In this document: positions 23,489 to 34,089 of the stretch, in pieces
Position numbering within the stretch: position 1 is the stretch's first letter
Layout: the number at the start of each line of letters is the position of its first letter
Source: Mycolicibacter kumamotonensis
Lineage (GTDB): Bacteria; Actinomycetota; Actinomycetes; Mycobacteriales; Mycobacteriaceae
Assembly: GCF_002086285.1 (NCBI RefSeq)
Contig: NZ_MVHU01000009.1
Coordinates: forward strand, 62,001-126,000
Direction: 5' to 3'
DNA length: 64,000 nt
Program-made: the position numbers and the translations under genes
Notes under the pieces: generated by a model
The model's database searches: none
Told to the model about the DNA's origin: nothing
Seen by the model: the letters and a program-made list of their open reading frames with translations, nothing else

Positions 23489-25918
23489 TTATCGGTGGGT
23501 CATTGTGGTCGTTGCCGGCTCCCGCCACAACTTGGGCCGCTCACCGAGCATCGCGCCGCGCGCCCACCACATCGCCTCGATGGCGGCGGCACCCACGGCC
23601 CCGACCCCCAGTGCCAGCGACGTCAGCGCGACGTTGGAGGGATCCAGCAGGAACTTCTCCCGCGCCAACGGGATCGCGAAGATACCCACATAGGCCAGGC
23701 CGCAGCCGATGACCAGCGCCAGCCGCCACCACTGATAGGGCCGCGCCACCACGGCCAGCACCCAGCCCGCGGTGGTCAGCAGCGTGATCAGCGCGGTGGT
23801 GGACGCCTGGATCTGCTGCACCGCGGTGGCCTCGCTACCGCGATAGGCCAGCAGGTAGGAGCTGAATGTTGCGATGCCCACCACCAGCCCGGCCGGCAGT
23901 GCTCCGCTCATCACCCGCCGAACGAATCCGGGATGTGCGCGTTCGTTGTTCGGCGCGAGCGACAGGATGAACGCCGGGATGCCGATGGTGAACCAGGCGG
24001 CCACCGTGACGTGGATCGGCTGGAACGGATACAGCAGCGGCTTGGTGCCGAACAGCGCCGAAGCCAGCCCGACCAGGCCGACGAGCAGGGCGAGCAGCAC
24101 CGAATACACCGTCTTGGTCAAGAACAGGTTCGCCACCCGTTCGATGTTGCCGATCACCCGGCGACCTTCGCCCACCACATAGGGCAGGGTGGCGAACTTG
24201 TTGTCCAGCAACACGATCTGTGCCACCGAGCGCGCCGCCGAGCTGCCCGCGCCCATCGCGACACCGATATCGGCGTCCTTGAGCGCCAGCACGTCGTTGA
24301 CGCCGTCACCGGTCATGGCCACCGTGTGGTCACGTGCCTGCAGGGCGCGCACCATGGCCCGCTTCTGATCCGGGCGCACCCGGCCGAAGACGGTGTGCTC
24401 CTCCAGCGCGCCGGCCAGCCGCTCCGGATCGGTGGGCAGCTTGCGGGCGTCCATCGCAGCCCCGGACAGTCCCAGTTCCTCAGCCACCGCGCCCACCGAG
24501 ACCGCGTTGTCCCCGGAGATAACCTTCACCGAAACTTCTTGCGCAGCAAAATATTCCAAAGTGGCACGGGCATCGGGCCGTATCTTCTGCTCCAGCACCA
24601 CCAACGCCACCGGGGTGACCTGCCCGGGCGCGTCCGGGTGGTCGACGGGCCGGTCGCTGGCCCCCAGCAACAGCACCCGCAGCCCGCGCGCCCCGATCTG
24701 CTCGGCCTGTTCGGCGGCCTCCGAGGACGGGTCGAGCAGCACGTCGGGAGCTCCGATCACCCAGTCGCCGTGCTCGGAGAACGACACGCCGCTCCACTTG
24801 GTGGCCGACTTGAACGGTGCGCACCCGCTCGGCTCCCAGCCCGGCGGTGTCGGGAACGCCTCGGCGATGGCCTGGATGCTGGCATTGGGGCGGGCGTCCT
24901 CGGCGGCCAGCGCGGCCAGCCCCTCGTGCACCGGAAGTTCTTCGGCGCCGGGAAGTTCGGCGACCTCGGCCACCCGCATCCCGTTCTCGGTCAGGGTGCC
25001 GGTCTTGTCGGCGCAGACGACGTCGACGCGGGCCAGCCCCTCGATCGCGGGCAGTTCCTGCACCAGGCACTGCCGCCGCCCGAGGCGCACCACCCCGACC
25101 GCGAAGGCCAGCGACGTCATCAGCACCAGACCCTCGGGAACCATCGGCACCAGCGCCCCGACCATCGCCAGCACCGAGGCCCGCCAGCCCACGTCGGTGG
25201 TGAACAGCTGCGTGTAGATGATCAGCAGACCGGCCGGGATCAGCAGGTAGGTGATGAATTTCAGGATCTGGTTGATGCCGTTGCGCAGTTCGGATTTCAC
25301 CAGGGTGAACTTGCTGGCCTCCTCGGCCAGTTTTGCCGCGTAGGCCTCGCGGCCCACCCGGGTGGCCCGATAGGCACCGCTGCCCGAGATCACGAAACTG
25401 CCCGACATCACCGCATCGCCGATGGTTTTGCCGACCGGGTCGGCTTCACCGGTCAGCAGGGACTCGTCGACCTCCAGATCGGACACCTCGACGACTTCGC
25501 CGTCCACGACGATCTGGTCGCCGGGGCCGAGTTCGATGACATCATCGAGCACCACCTCGCGGGCCGGCAGCGACACCGTCCCGGATTGTCTGCGCACCAA
25601 CGGTTTCGCCTGGCCGACGATGGCCAGCTTGTCCAGTGTCTGCTTGGCCCGGATCTCCTGCACCATGCCGATGACGCTGTTGAAGACGATGAGCAGGCCG
25701 AACAGCCCGTTGATCAACGATCCGGTGGTGAGCACGATGACCAGCAGCACGCCCAGGATCGCGTTGATCCGGGTGAACACGTTGGCCCGGACGATCTCGC
25801 GCACACTGCGTGCGGCGCGCACCGGGATGTCGTTGGCCTGCCCCTGCCCAACCCGCCGGGCGACTTCGGCGTCGGTGAGACCGGCGGCGCCCTGGGTGAC
25901 GGTCAAGATCGCCACCAC
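23489..25918 (-). CDS. ctpE: CtpE P-type cation-transporting ATPase (calcium uptake)
   Basis: 809 residues from a GTG at 25918 (or the next GTG at 25915). The start is judged from the family N-terminus [20 protein letters not shown]; a much longer open frame upstream is antisense-like sequence plus repeats. Features: [15 protein letters not shown] (first helices), actuator [15 protein letters not shown], phosphorylation site [14 protein letters not shown], hinge [22 protein letters not shown], and a C-terminal membrane domain with [20 protein letters not shown]. CtpE has been described as a mycobacterial Ca2+ importer. The start overlaps the MBL gene by 16 bases, and tandem repeats lie just upstream. 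Confidence 0.88.
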   Translation of the reverse strand: MVAILTVTQGAAGLTDAEVARRVGQGQANDIPVRAARSVREIVRANVFTRINAILGVLLVIVLTTGSLINGLFGLLIVFNSVIGMVQEIRAKQTLDKLAIVGQAKPLVRRQSGTVSLPAREVVLDDVIELGPGDQIVVDGEVVEVSDLEVDESLLTGEADPVGKTIGDAVMSGSFVISGSGAYRATRVGREAYAAKLAEEASKFTLVKSELRNGINQILKFITYLLIPAGLLIIYTQLFTTDVGWRASVLAMVGALVPMVPEGLVLMTSLAFAVGVVRLGRRQCLVQELPAIEGLARVDVVCADKTGTLTENGMRVAEVAELPGAEELPVHEGLAALAAEDARPNASIQAIAEAFPTPPGWEPSGCAPFKSATKWSGVSFSEHGDWVIGAPDVLLDPSSEAAEQAEQIGARGLRVLLLGASDRPVDHPDAPGQVTPVALVVLEQKIRPDARATLEYFAAQEVSVKVISGDNAVSVGAVAEELGLSGAAMDARKLPTDPERLAGALEEHTVFGRVRPDQKRAMVRALQARDHTVAMTGDGVNDVLALKDADIGVAMGAGSSAARSVAQIVLLDNKFATLPYVVGEGRRVIGNIERVANLFLTKTVYSVLLALLVGLVGLASALFGTKPLLYPFQPIHVTVAAWFTIGIPAFILSLAPNNERAHPGFVRRVMSGALPAGLVVGIATFSSYLLAYRGSEATAVQQIQASTTALITLLTTAGWVLAVVARPYQWWRLALVIGCGLAYVGIFAIPLAREKFLLDPSNVALTSLALGVGAVGAAAIEAMWWARGAMLGERPKLWREPATTTMTHR

Positions 25919-27105
25919 GGCGTGACGTCGCCGGTTTCCTGCGGCGGTTCCAGCTTCGCCTCTCCTCCGTCGAACCTCACTGAACCGCCGGTTTCCTGCG
26001 GCGGTTCCAGCTTCGCCTCTCCTCCGTCGAACCTCACTGAACCGCCGGGAGGCGGGACGGCCACCGCGACGCCGGCGGTCTGTGCGGCGGTCAGCAGCCG
26101 CTCCACCGGCTCGTTCCACCGGTGCGGCGCCAGGCGGAACGTGCACCAGTGGATGGGCACCAGCGTGCCGCCGTCGAGGTCCTGGTGGGCCCGGACCGCC
26201 TCTTCGGGGTTCATGTGGACGTCCGGCCACGCGGTGTTGTAGGCGCCGATCGGCAGCAGGGCCACATCGAACGGTCCGTGCTCGGCGCCGATCTGGTTGA
26301 AGCTTTCGGTGTATCCGGAGTCGCCACCGAAGTACACCCGGTGATCGGGTCCGGCGATCACCCACGAAGCCCACAGCGTCAGGTTGCGGGTCAGGAACCG
26401 GCCGGCGAAGTGCCGGGCCGGGGTGCAGGTCAACGTCAATTCGCCGAGCGCGGCGTGCTCACCCCAGTCCAGTTCGACGACCCGTTCGGCGGGAATCCCC
26501 CACGCCCGCAGGTGCGCCCCCACCCCGAGCGGGACGACGAACGGCGCCCACTGGCTGCGGGCGAGCCCGGTGATGGTGTCGATGTCGAGATGGTCGTAGT
26601 GGTCGTGGCTCACCACGATCGCGTCCACCGCGGGCAGCGCCGCCAGCTCCACCGGCGGCGGATGCAACCGCCTTGGACCGACGGCGTCAGACGGCGAGCA
26701 GCGGTCGCTCCACACCGGGTCGGTCAGGATGCGATAGCCGTCGACTTCGACCAGCGCCGTGGCGTGACCCAGCCAGGTGATCGACAGCGGTTCGGCGGCG
26801 CTGGCGAAATCGGGGACCACCAACGGGATGGGCTCCGAGCGCCGTCGCGCGCCGCGGTCGGCGAACAGCTCCCGCAGCATCAGACGCTGTTGTTCGCGGT
26901 CCATGTTGACCGCCGCGACGCGCTCGAGGTTGTGGAAGACCCCGTCGTGGTGGTGCGGCGAGCGGGCGGTCACCGCGGCGATGGCCTGCGGTGCGGCACC
27001 CAGCGCGGCGGGCGTGCCGCGCAGCGCGCGAAGCGTCCAGCCACCGGCGGCCAGGGAGGCGGCGCCCCCCAATATCCGGCCCAGCCGAAGTGCTCCGCGC
27101 AGCAT
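25903..27105 (-). CDS. metallo-beta-lactamase-fold hydrolase (Rv0906/NAPE-PLD-like)
   Basis: 400 residues from the ATG at 27105. After a hydrophobic N-terminus comes [16 protein letters not shown], the zinc motif [40 protein letters not shown] and [19 protein letters not shown], as in the NAPE-phospholipase D/UlaG branch and in mycobacterial Rv0906. The C-terminus is unusual: two identical 19-residue units ([19 protein letters not shown]) encoded by a perfect 57-bp tandem duplication precede the final GDVTPWWRS. The gene overlaps ctpE and follows echA6 on the same strand. Confidence 0.85.
   Translation of the reverse strand: MLRGALRLGRILGGAASLAAGGWTLRALRGTPAALGAAPQAIAAVTARSPHHHDGVFHNLERVAAVNMDREQQRLMLRELFADRGARRRSEPIPLVVPDFASAAEPLSITWLGHATALVEVDGYRILTDPVWSDRCSPSDAVGPRRLHPPPVELAALPAVDAIVVSHDHYDHLDIDTITGLARSQWAPFVVPLGVGAHLRAWGIPAERVVELDWGEHAALGELTLTCTPARHFAGRFLTRNLTLWASWVIAGPDHRVYFGGDSGYTESFNQIGAEHGPFDVALLPIGAYNTAWPDVHMNPEEAVRAHQDLDGGTLVPIHWCTFRLAPHRWNEPVERLLTAAQTAGVAVAVPPPGGSVRFDGGEAKLEPPQETGGSVRFDGGEAKLEPPQETGDVTPWWRS
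25931..26044. repeat. 57-bp perfect tandem duplication (two units)
   Basis: Units 25931-25987 and 25988-26044 are identical. They lie in frame inside the 3' end of the MBL gene and just upstream of the ctpE start. On the minus strand the core AGGAGAGGCGAAGCTGG is also the core of the three 56-bp repeats at 60611-60778, so both sites belong to one dispersed repeat family. The 57-bp length keeps the reading frame, so copy-number change would alter protein length without frameshift. Confidence 0.9.
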
Positions 27106-27117
27106 GCCGCCGAGTCT

Positions 27118-27221
27118 ATGGCGGTGACCCGCTGCACCCGGCTCCGCCGCGTTTGCGATCACCGCTGCACCCAATGGCGGTGACCCGCTGCACCCGGCTC
27201 CGCCGCGTTTGCGATCACCGC
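27118..27221. repeat. 56-bp tandem repeat with inverted ends between echA6 and MBL gene
   Basis: A 48-bp element is present at 27118-27165 and 27174-27221, giving a 56-bp period with eight bases between copies. Each copy begins GCGGTGA and ends TCACCGC, perfect 7-bp inverted repeats about 45 bases apart, so each could fold as a stem-loop. The second copy ends one base before the echA6 stop codon. It is unrelated in sequence to the other repeat family in the window, though its period is similar. Confidence 0.85.
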
Positions 27222-27222
27222 G

Positions 27223-27954
27223 CTAAGCGCCCTGGAACTTCGGTGCCCGCTTCTCGATGCGCGCCATCTGGGCCTCGATGACATCCTGGCTGGCCCAGGC
27301 CCGGTCGAACAGCTCCTTGTGGATCGGCTCCTGCTCCTGCAGGGCGCCGTCATCGTTGAGCACCCGCTTGGCGTGTTGCAGCGCCAGCGGCGCCAGCTCG
27401 GCGATCTCGTGCGCCCAGGCCTGCGCGTCGGCCAGGCCGCCGATCCGGTTGACCATGCCGGTCTGCAGCGCCGTCTCGGCGGTCAGCTTCTCGGCGGTCA
27501 GCAGCATCGCGCGGGCCCGCCCGTAGCCGGCCAAGGTGGAGAGCCGGCGGATGCTCCAGTTGTCCAACGCCAGCCCATACTTGGCCACCGGGAACTGGAA
27601 ATACGCCTCAGGGGTCGCCACCCGCAGGTCGCAGACCATCGCCAATTGCAGGCCGGCGCCGATCGCGGCCCCGTTGATCGCACCGATCACCGGGACCGGG
27701 ACATCGCCGATGGCCGTGTGCAGTGCGATCAGCTTGTCCGGATAGTCGGCCGCGAACGCGTCGCCGGACAAGTCGGCGCCGGCGCAGAACACGGTGCCCT
27801 GCCCGGTCAGCACGATCGCCCGGACGTCGTGGGTGGCGGCGTCGACGATCGCCGCCCGCAGTTCGGTGACGAGCTGGGAGTTCAGTGCGTTTCGCCGCTC
27901 CGGGCGCTGCAACTCGATAGTGGTGACGGCTTCGTCGCGGGTAACGTCGATCAT
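27223..27954 (-). CDS. echA6: enoyl-CoA hydratase/isomerase-family protein EchA6
   Basis: 243 residues, the same length as mycobacterial EchA6. Crotonase-fold features: [35 protein letters not shown] (oxyanion-hole region), [20 protein letters not shown] (second oxyanion strand), and [14 protein letters not shown]. EchA6 is described as a non-catalytic acyl-CoA carrier feeding mycolic-acid synthesis and as a drug target. Its divergence from accD3 (27 bases between them) matches the M. tuberculosis locus. Confidence 0.9.
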   Translation of the reverse strand: MIDVTRDEAVTTIELQRPERRNALNSQLVTELRAAIVDAATHDVRAIVLTGQGTVFCAGADLSGDAFAADYPDKLIALHTAIGDVPVPVIGAINGAAIGAGLQLAMVCDLRVATPEAYFQFPVAKYGLALDNWSIRRLSTLAGYGRARAMLLTAEKLTAETALQTGMVNRIGGLADAQAWAHEIAELAPLALQHAKRVLNDDGALQEQEPIHKELFDRAWASQDVIEAQMARIEKRAPKFQGA

Positions 27955-27981
27955 GACGCACCAGCCTATTAGCCTCGTGCT

Positions 27982-29460
27982 GTGAGCAGGACCGGGGCCG
28001 ACGAACTGCGCGACGCGGTGCTGGACAGCGGATCGTTCATCGGCTGGGATGACGAGCCGATGGCGGTGCCGGTCAGCGAGACCTACGCCGCCGAGCTGGC
28101 CGCCGCCCGGGCCGCCACCGGCCGCGACGAAGCGGTCATCACCGGCGAGGGCCGGATCAACGGGCGGCGCGTCGCGGTGATCGCCAGCGACTTCGACTTC
28201 CTGGCCGGTTCGATCGGGGTGGCGGCCGCCGAGCGGATCACCTCGGCGATCCAGCGCGCCACCGCCGAGGGACTGCCGTTGCTTGCGTCACCGAGCTCGG
28301 GCGGAACCCGGATGCAGGAGGGCACCGTCGCCTTCCTGCAGATGGTCAAGATCGCCGCAGCCGTCGAGCTGCACAAGCGCGCCCACCTGCCCTATCTGGT
28401 CTACCTGCGCCATCCCACCACCGGCGGGGTGTTCGCCTCCTGGGGTTCGCTGGGCCACATCACGCTGGCCGAGCCCGGGGCGCTGGTGGGCTTTTTGGGG
28501 CCGCGGGTCTACGAGCAGCTCTACGGCGCTCCCTTCCCGCCGGGCATTCAGACCGCCGAGAATCTGCAAGCCCACGGGGTGATCGACGGCGTGCTCCCGG
28601 TGAAGTGGCTGCGCCGCACCTGCGCCCGGGCGCTCAAGGTGATTCTCGACGAGCCCGGTCCCGCACCGGGCCGACCGCCCGCCGAGCCGATTCCCGACGT
28701 TCCGGCGTGGAACTCGGTGTGCGCGTCGCGGCGCCCCGACCGACCGGGCGTGGGCTTGCTGCTGCGGCACGGCGCCACCGAGCGGGTCTTCTTGTCCGGC
28801 ACGGGAAGCGCCGAACGGACTGCCAGCATGGTGCTGGCGCTGGCCCGCTTCGGTGGCCAACCGGCCGTCGTGCTGGGGCAGCTGCGCGGCCCGGATCGCC
28901 TCACCGACCCGGCTGCGCTGCGAGACGCCCGCCGCGGCATGGCGCTGGCCGCGGGCCTGCGACTGCCGCTGGTCCTGGTCATCGACACCCCGGGTCCCGC
29001 CCTGTCGGTGGAGGCCGAACAGGGCGGGCTGGCCGGACAGATCGCGGCCTGCTTGGCCGAGCTCGTCACGCTGGAGGTGCCGACCGTGTCGGTCTTGCTC
29101 GGCCAGGGCAGCGGCGGGCCCGCATTGGCGATGGTGCCGGCGGATCGGGTGCTGGCGGCGCTGCACGGCTGGCTTGCGCCATTGCCCCCCGAAGGCGCCA
29201 GTGCCATCGTGTTCCGCGACACGCAGCACGCGCCCGAACTGTCGGCAGCGCAGGGCATCCGATCGGCGGATCTGCAGGCGCACGGCATCGTCGACATGAT
29301 CGTGGCCGAGCACCCCGACGCCGCGGCGGAACCGATCGACTTCACCAAACGGATGTCGGCAGCCATCGCCGTAGAGCTCGACGCATTGCGCTGGGTGCCG
29401 TCTGAGCAGCGTATGGCGGCCCGCTTGCAGCGCTATCGCCGGATCGGGCTGCCGGGCTGA
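27982..29460 (+). CDS. accD3: acetyl/propionyl-CoA carboxylase carboxyltransferase subunit AccD3
   Basis: 492 residues from a GTG, close to AccD3 of M. tuberculosis (495). The N-terminal crotonase-like half has [20 protein letters not shown] and [20 protein letters not shown]; the C-terminal half has [21 protein letters not shown] and [15 protein letters not shown], the two CoA/biotin-facing sites of the carboxyltransferase fold in one fused chain. It would transfer CO2 from biotin to acyl-CoA in lipid synthesis. Divergent from echA6. Confidence 0.9.
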   Translation: MSRTGADELRDAVLDSGSFIGWDDEPMAVPVSETYAAELAAARAATGRDEAVITGEGRINGRRVAVIASDFDFLAGSIGVAAAERITSAIQRATAEGLPLLASPSSGGTRMQEGTVAFLQMVKIAAAVELHKRAHLPYLVYLRHPTTGGVFASWGSLGHITLAEPGALVGFLGPRVYEQLYGAPFPPGIQTAENLQAHGVIDGVLPVKWLRRTCARALKVILDEPGPAPGRPPAEPIPDVPAWNSVCASRRPDRPGVGLLLRHGATERVFLSGTGSAERTASMVLALARFGGQPAVVLGQLRGPDRLTDPAALRDARRGMALAAGLRLPLVLVIDTPGPALSVEAEQGGLAGQIAACLAELVTLEVPTVSVLLGQGSGGPALAMVPADRVLAALHGWLAPLPPEGASAIVFRDTQHAPELSAAQGIRSADLQAHGIVDMIVAEHPDAAAEPIDFTKRMSAAIAVELDALRWVPSEQRMAARLQRYRRIGLPG

Positions 29461-29464
29461 TCGG

Positions 29465-30316
29465 CTAACCGGTGATCAGCGCGACCGCCACCGCGGCGAG
29501 CACCATTCCGGCCACCTGACGGGGACGCACCCGCTCCCGCAGTACGGTCACCGCCAGGACCACGGTCGCGGCCGGGTACAGCGAGATCAGCACGCTCGCC
29601 AGTGACAGCAACGACAGCTGCAGCGCGAACAGCATCGTGACGTTGCCGGCGGTGTCGAGCAGTGCGATCACCAGGGCCAACCGCAGCGGGTTGCCCGTCG
29701 GCGCCCGGAGATTTCGGCTCGCCGCCGCGACCACGATCACCAGTGCCGTGGCGGCGCCGCGCGCGAACAACAACGGCCACAGCCCGGCGTCCGGCGGAGT
29801 GCGATCCAGGAAGACAAAGTTCAAACCCAGCGCCACGCCCGAGCCGATCGTCAACCAGATCGCTCCGCCGGTCAGCCCCGGCCGGAAGCCACCGTCTCCA
29901 GCGTGCCAGCTGATCAACACCACGGCGGCCAAAGCCACCGCGATACCTACGCTGGCGAGCATTCCGGGCCGCTCGCCCAGCACCCGGCCGAAGCAGACGG
30001 GCACGCCGGCGTCGACCACCGCCGCCAGCGGCGAAACCACCGAAATCGGGCCGACCGCCATCGCCGCGTAGAACCACCAGATACCAAGGAGCTGGCTGAG
30101 TCCACCGAGCACGCCCAGAACCACCGCCGCCGTCGTGACGTGTCCACCGCAGATCAGGGCAAGCACTCCGAGCATCACCATCGACACCGGGGTAGACACC
30201 AACACCACCCTCAGCGCGGCGACCCGTCGCGACGCGACACCTCCGACGAAGTCGCTGATCCCGAAACTAGTAGCGGACGCCAACGCCAGCCCTTGGGCGG
30301 CCGGCGACCCGATCAC
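29465..30316 (-). CDS. EamA-like (DMT superfamily) transporter
   Basis: 283 residues with about ten membrane helices in two five-helix halves, each an EamA repeat (ATSFGISDFVGGVASRRV at the start, NVTMLFALQLSLLSLASVLI late, YPAATVVLAVTVLRERVRPR). The start codon is GTG. Such proteins export metabolites, often amino acids or nucleotides; the substrate cannot be predicted. It stands tail to tail with accD3, five bases apart. Confidence 0.8.
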   Translation of the reverse strand: MIGSPAAQGLALASATSFGISDFVGGVASRRVAALRVVLVSTPVSMVMLGVLALICGGHVTTAAVVLGVLGGLSQLLGIWWFYAAMAVGPISVVSPLAAVVDAGVPVCFGRVLGERPGMLASVGIAVALAAVVLISWHAGDGGFRPGLTGGAIWLTIGSGVALGLNFVFLDRTPPDAGLWPLLFARGAATALVIVVAAASRNLRAPTGNPLRLALVIALLDTAGNVTMLFALQLSLLSLASVLISLYPAATVVLAVTVLRERVRPRQVAGMVLAAVAVALITG

Positions 30317-30496
30317 GCCCCGGTCCTCAAGGCCTTAGCGTTCGATGTGACCATCACGGCGAGAAGATTAAGTGCGCGTTGAACCTCGCAGCACCGGCGT
30401 TTGCGGGATCTTTGCGGTCGAATCGCTGATGTTCGCCTGTCGTTCAATTCGAATTTCGCTGCGCTTAACTGCTCATCGGGCACCCGGCAGGGCCGC

Positions 30497-32257
30497 TCAA
30501 GCCAGCGACCGCTGCCAAGCCTCGTGCAGGGCGGCGTAGTGTCCCTCGGCGCGGATCAACTCGGCCGGCGGCCCGTCTTCGACAACGGCTCCGCCCTCGA
30601 TGACCAGCACCCGGTCGGCGATCTCGACCGTCGAGAGCCGGTGGGCGATCACCAGGGCGGTCCGGTGCGCCAGCACGCTGCGCAGCGCCCGCTGCACCAT
30701 CCGCTCGCCCGGGATGTCCAACGCGGATGTCGCCTCGTCGAGGATCAGCACCGCCGGGTCGGCGAGGAACGCGCGGGCGAAGGCGACCAGCTGACGCTGT
30801 CCCGCCGAGAGCCTGCCACCGCGCTTGGCCACGTCGGTGTGATAACCGTCGGGCAGGCCGGCGATGAACGTCTCGGCGCCCACGCTCGCCACGGCGGCGG
30901 CCACTTCGGCGTCGGTCGCCCCGGGACGGCCGAAGCGGATGTTGTCGGCCAGCGTCCCGGAGAACAGGAAGTTCTCCTGGGTGACCATCACCACGTGCCG
31001 GCGCAGCTCTGCCTGGGTGAAGTCACGCAGGTCGATGCCGTCGAACGTCACCGATCCCGACCCCGGGTCGTAGAAGCGGGCAATCAGCTTGGCGATGGTC
31101 GTCTTACCGGCGCCGGTGCTGCCGACCAGCGCCACGGTCTGACCGGCCGGGATGCGCAGCGACAGCCCGTTGAGCACCGGCGCATCGGCCCGATACCCGA
31201 AACACACGTCGCGCAGCGTGATCTCACCGCGAACCTCACCGGGGGCGGCCGGGGTCGCCGGGTCGGTCACCGCGGGCGTCTCGGCGAGTACTCCCGCCAG
31301 CTTCTGCAGCGCCGAGGTCGCTGACTGGAAGGTGTTGAGGAACTGGGTGATCTCCTGCATCGGTTCGAAGAACATCCGCAGGTAGAGCAGGAACGCGGTG
31401 AACGTCCCGATCGTCATGTGCCCGTGCAGAACGCGCCAGCCGCCGTAGAGCAACACCACCCCGGTGGTCAGGTTGCCGACCAGTTTGACCCCCGGGCTGA
31501 AGACGGCGACCAGTTTGAACGCTTTTTCGTTGACGGCGCGGTAGCGGTCGGCGACGTCGGCGAAGATCTGCTGGTTGCGTGCTTCCCGGCGGTAGGCCTG
31601 CACCGCCTTGATCCCGGTCATGGTCTCGACGAACTGCACGATCACCCGCGCGGCGTGTTCCCGGACCGCGGTGTAGGTCTTCGACGACTCGGCCCGGAAC
31701 CAGCGCAGCAGCGCCACCAGCGGCGGGAAGGCGGCCAGGCACATCAGGCCCAGCCGCCAGTCGAGCACGACCAGCAGCACCGCCGTGCCCGCCAGCGTCA
31801 GTGCGGCGCTGACCAGACTGTCGAACCCGCTCGTCAGCATCTCTTGGATCGCGTCGATGTCGTTGGTCAGCCGGCTGACCACCCGGCCCGAGGTGTAGCG
31901 GTCGTGGAAGCCGATGTCGAGGCGCTGGAAGTGACGGAACACCCGCTGGCGCAGCTCCAGCAGCACCCGCTGACCGATCCGTCCCGACCACTGCAGGAAC
32001 AGCAGCCGACTGCCGGCCTGGGTGAGCACGACGGCCCCCAGCGCGACCACGATCACCGTCAACACCCCGGTCGAGCCGTCGGCGGCGATCGGTGGGATTC
32101 CGCGGTCGATACCGCGCTGCGCCAGCACCGGAACAGCAAGGCGGGCGGCGTTTTCCACCACGACGATCAACGCCAGCAGCACGACCGCGACGCGGTAGGG
32201 GCGCAGCAGCGACCACAGCAGGGCGCGGGCGGCGGCCCGACCGGTATCGGCCGTCAC
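30497..32257 (-). CDS. ABC exporter half-transporter, catalytically competent subunit
   Basis: 586 residues. The first 320 form a six-helix exporter membrane domain, then a nucleotide-binding domain with Walker A GSTGAGKTT, signature LSAGQ, Walker B VLILDEATSALD and H-loop LVIAHRLSTVE, so the catalytic Glu and His are both present. It overlaps the stop of the upstream gene by four bases (GTGA), and the two gene products would form a heterodimer resembling Rv1272c/Rv1273c-type exporters. Substrate unknown. The 180 bases between it and the EamA gene show no gene. Confidence 0.88.
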   Translation of the reverse strand: MTADTGRAAARALLWSLLRPYRVAVVLLALIVVVENAARLAVPVLAQRGIDRGIPPIAADGSTGVLTVIVVALGAVVLTQAGSRLLFLQWSGRIGQRVLLELRQRVFRHFQRLDIGFHDRYTSGRVVSRLTNDIDAIQEMLTSGFDSLVSAALTLAGTAVLLVVLDWRLGLMCLAAFPPLVALLRWFRAESSKTYTAVREHAARVIVQFVETMTGIKAVQAYRREARNQQIFADVADRYRAVNEKAFKLVAVFSPGVKLVGNLTTGVVLLYGGWRVLHGHMTIGTFTAFLLYLRMFFEPMQEITQFLNTFQSATSALQKLAGVLAETPAVTDPATPAAPGEVRGEITLRDVCFGYRADAPVLNGLSLRIPAGQTVALVGSTGAGKTTIAKLIARFYDPGSGSVTFDGIDLRDFTQAELRRHVVMVTQENFLFSGTLADNIRFGRPGATDAEVAAAVASVGAETFIAGLPDGYHTDVAKRGGRLSAGQRQLVAFARAFLADPAVLILDEATSALDIPGERMVQRALRSVLAHRTALVIAHRLSTVEIADRVLVIEGGAVVEDGPPAELIRAEGHYAALHEAWQRSLA

Positions 32258-34020
32258 CGCCGGGCCCAGTCGACGAGGTGTTCGGCGCCGTCGTCGATCT
32301 CGTCGTCGGCGGCCAGCAGGTAGCGGTAGCGCGGCACCGCGGCCAGCAGTTCGGCGTGGGTACCGACCGCGGTGATCGCCCCCTCCTCCAGCAACGCCAC
32401 CCGGTCGGCCAGCGCCACGGTGGACGCCCGGTTGGCCACTACGATGCCGGTGATCGGCTCCGGGCCGTCCCGCAATACCCGGCGCAGCGCATCGGTCACG
32501 GCGGATTCGGTGTGCACGTCCAGCGCCGACAGAGTGTCGTCGAGCACCACAATCGTCGGTGCGGCAACCAGGGCCCGAGCCAGCGACAGCCGTTGACGCT
32601 GCCCGCCCGAAAGGCTCATCCCCTGCTCGCCGATGCGGGTGTCGAGCCCGTCCGGCAGGTCGTAGACGAAATCCGCCGACGCGGTCGCGAGGGCACGGGC
32701 CAGCTCCGCGTCGCTGGCATCCGGGCGGCCCAGCCGCAGATTCTCGGCCACCGACATGGAGAACAACGTCGGGTCGTCGAAGGCGGTGATCACCGCCGAG
32801 CGCAGCGCCGCCAGCGTCAGCGAGCGGATGTCACGCCCGCCGATGAGGATCTGGCCCTCGGATGCGTCGTAGAGCCGCGACAGCAGCATCACCAGCACCG
32901 ACTTGCCCGATCCGGTAGCGCCCACCACGGCGACGGTCTCGCCGGGTTCGACGGTGAGGTCGACTCCGCGCAGCACCCACGTGTCGTTGAAGCGGAATCC
33001 GACGCCGCGCAGCTCCAGTCGCCCCGACGGCGGCACCGGGTCGTCTCCGTCGGTGATCTCGACGGGCGCATCGAAGATCTCGGTGATCCGGTCGGCGGCC
33101 GTCATCGCCTCCTGGGTAGCTGAGAGCAGGAAGCCCAGCGACGACACCGGCCAGACCAGCGACAGCATCAAGGTGATGAACGCGACCAGGGTGCCCATGG
33201 TGACCTGGTGGTGCCCGGCCGCGTACGCACCGATGGCCAGCACCACGATCAACGTGAGGTTGGGAATCACCTCCAGCAGCGTCCAGAACCTTGAGGACAC
33301 CACCACCTTGTCGATGCCCAGGTCGCGCAGGGTCTTGGCCTGCGCGTCGAAGTCGGCGATGACGTAATCCTCACGGCCGAACGCCTTGATGGTGCGCAGG
33401 CCCAGCGCGGACTCCTCCACAACGGTGGCCACCTGGCCGGCCTGGTCCTGCGCCCGGCGGGACAGCCGGGTGTACTGCCGCCGGAAGTGCTGCACCACCA
33501 GCGTCACCGGCACCATCGACACGGCCGCCACCACGCCCAGCGGCCAGTACAGCAGCAGCAAAATGGTGGTCACCACCACGATCTGCAACGTGTTGAGCAG
33601 CAGGAACACCACCACGAACGACAGGAACCGGCGGATGGTCGCCAGATCGTTCATGATCCGCGACAGCAGCTGCCCGGACTGCCAGCGGCCGTGAAACGTC
33701 ATCGGCAGCACCTGCAGCCGGGCGTACAGCTCTTTGCGGAGGTCGGCTTCCACGCCCATGGTGGCGTGCGCGACCAACCAGCGCCGCACCAGCCACAGCA
33801 CCGCCTCGCCGACCCCGAGTGCGGCGGCCGCCGTCCCCAGCACCCACAGTCCGCGCTGGTCCCCATGCGCCACCGGCCCGTCGATGACGGCCTTGGTCAT
33901 CAGCGGGATCGCCACCGTAGCGCCGAGGCTGACGATGGCCACCGTGATCATGCTGATCCACCTCGCCCGGTAGGGCCGCAGGTACGGCAGCAAACTGCGC
34001 AGCGCGGAGGCCGGATTCAC
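32254..34020 (-). CDS. ABC exporter half-transporter with degenerate ATPase site
   Basis: 588 residues; six-helix membrane domain followed by a nucleotide-binding domain with Walker A GATGSGKSV and signature LSGGQRQRL. The Walker B region reads IVVLDDTLSALD, with Asp where catalytic Glu is expected, and the H-loop reads GIVVANRAST, with Asn for the switch His. These changes mark the non-hydrolysing site of an asymmetric exporter. It is the upstream gene of the pair, with a GTG start, divergent from prrA. Confidence 0.87.
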   Translation of the reverse strand: MNPASALRSLLPYLRPYRARWISMITVAIVSLGATVAIPLMTKAVIDGPVAHGDQRGLWVLGTAAAALGVGEAVLWLVRRWLVAHATMGVEADLRKELYARLQVLPMTFHGRWQSGQLLSRIMNDLATIRRFLSFVVVFLLLNTLQIVVVTTILLLLYWPLGVVAAVSMVPVTLVVQHFRRQYTRLSRRAQDQAGQVATVVEESALGLRTIKAFGREDYVIADFDAQAKTLRDLGIDKVVVSSRFWTLLEVIPNLTLIVVLAIGAYAAGHHQVTMGTLVAFITLMLSLVWPVSSLGFLLSATQEAMTAADRITEIFDAPVEITDGDDPVPPSGRLELRGVGFRFNDTWVLRGVDLTVEPGETVAVVGATGSGKSVLVMLLSRLYDASEGQILIGGRDIRSLTLAALRSAVITAFDDPTLFSMSVAENLRLGRPDASDAELARALATASADFVYDLPDGLDTRIGEQGMSLSGGQRQRLSLARALVAAPTIVVLDDTLSALDVHTESAVTDALRRVLRDGPEPITGIVVANRASTVALADRVALLEEGAITAVGTHAELLAAVPRYRYLLAADDEIDDGAEHLVDWARR

Positions 34021-34089
34021 CCCATCGACCCTAGAACCAAGTCACCGCCCCGCGGCGCATCCCGCGCTTAGCCGCGACATTCAGGCAAA

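Noticed and set aside
23495..26242. 915-codon open frame antisense to ctpE
   Set aside because: No recognisable fold and His/Arg/Gln-rich composition; ctpE on the other strand has all P-type ATPase motifs.
25919..26374. N-terminal extension of the ctpE frame
   Set aside because: It is antisense-quality text plus repeat translation in another frame of the MBL gene; the family N-terminus begins near 25918.
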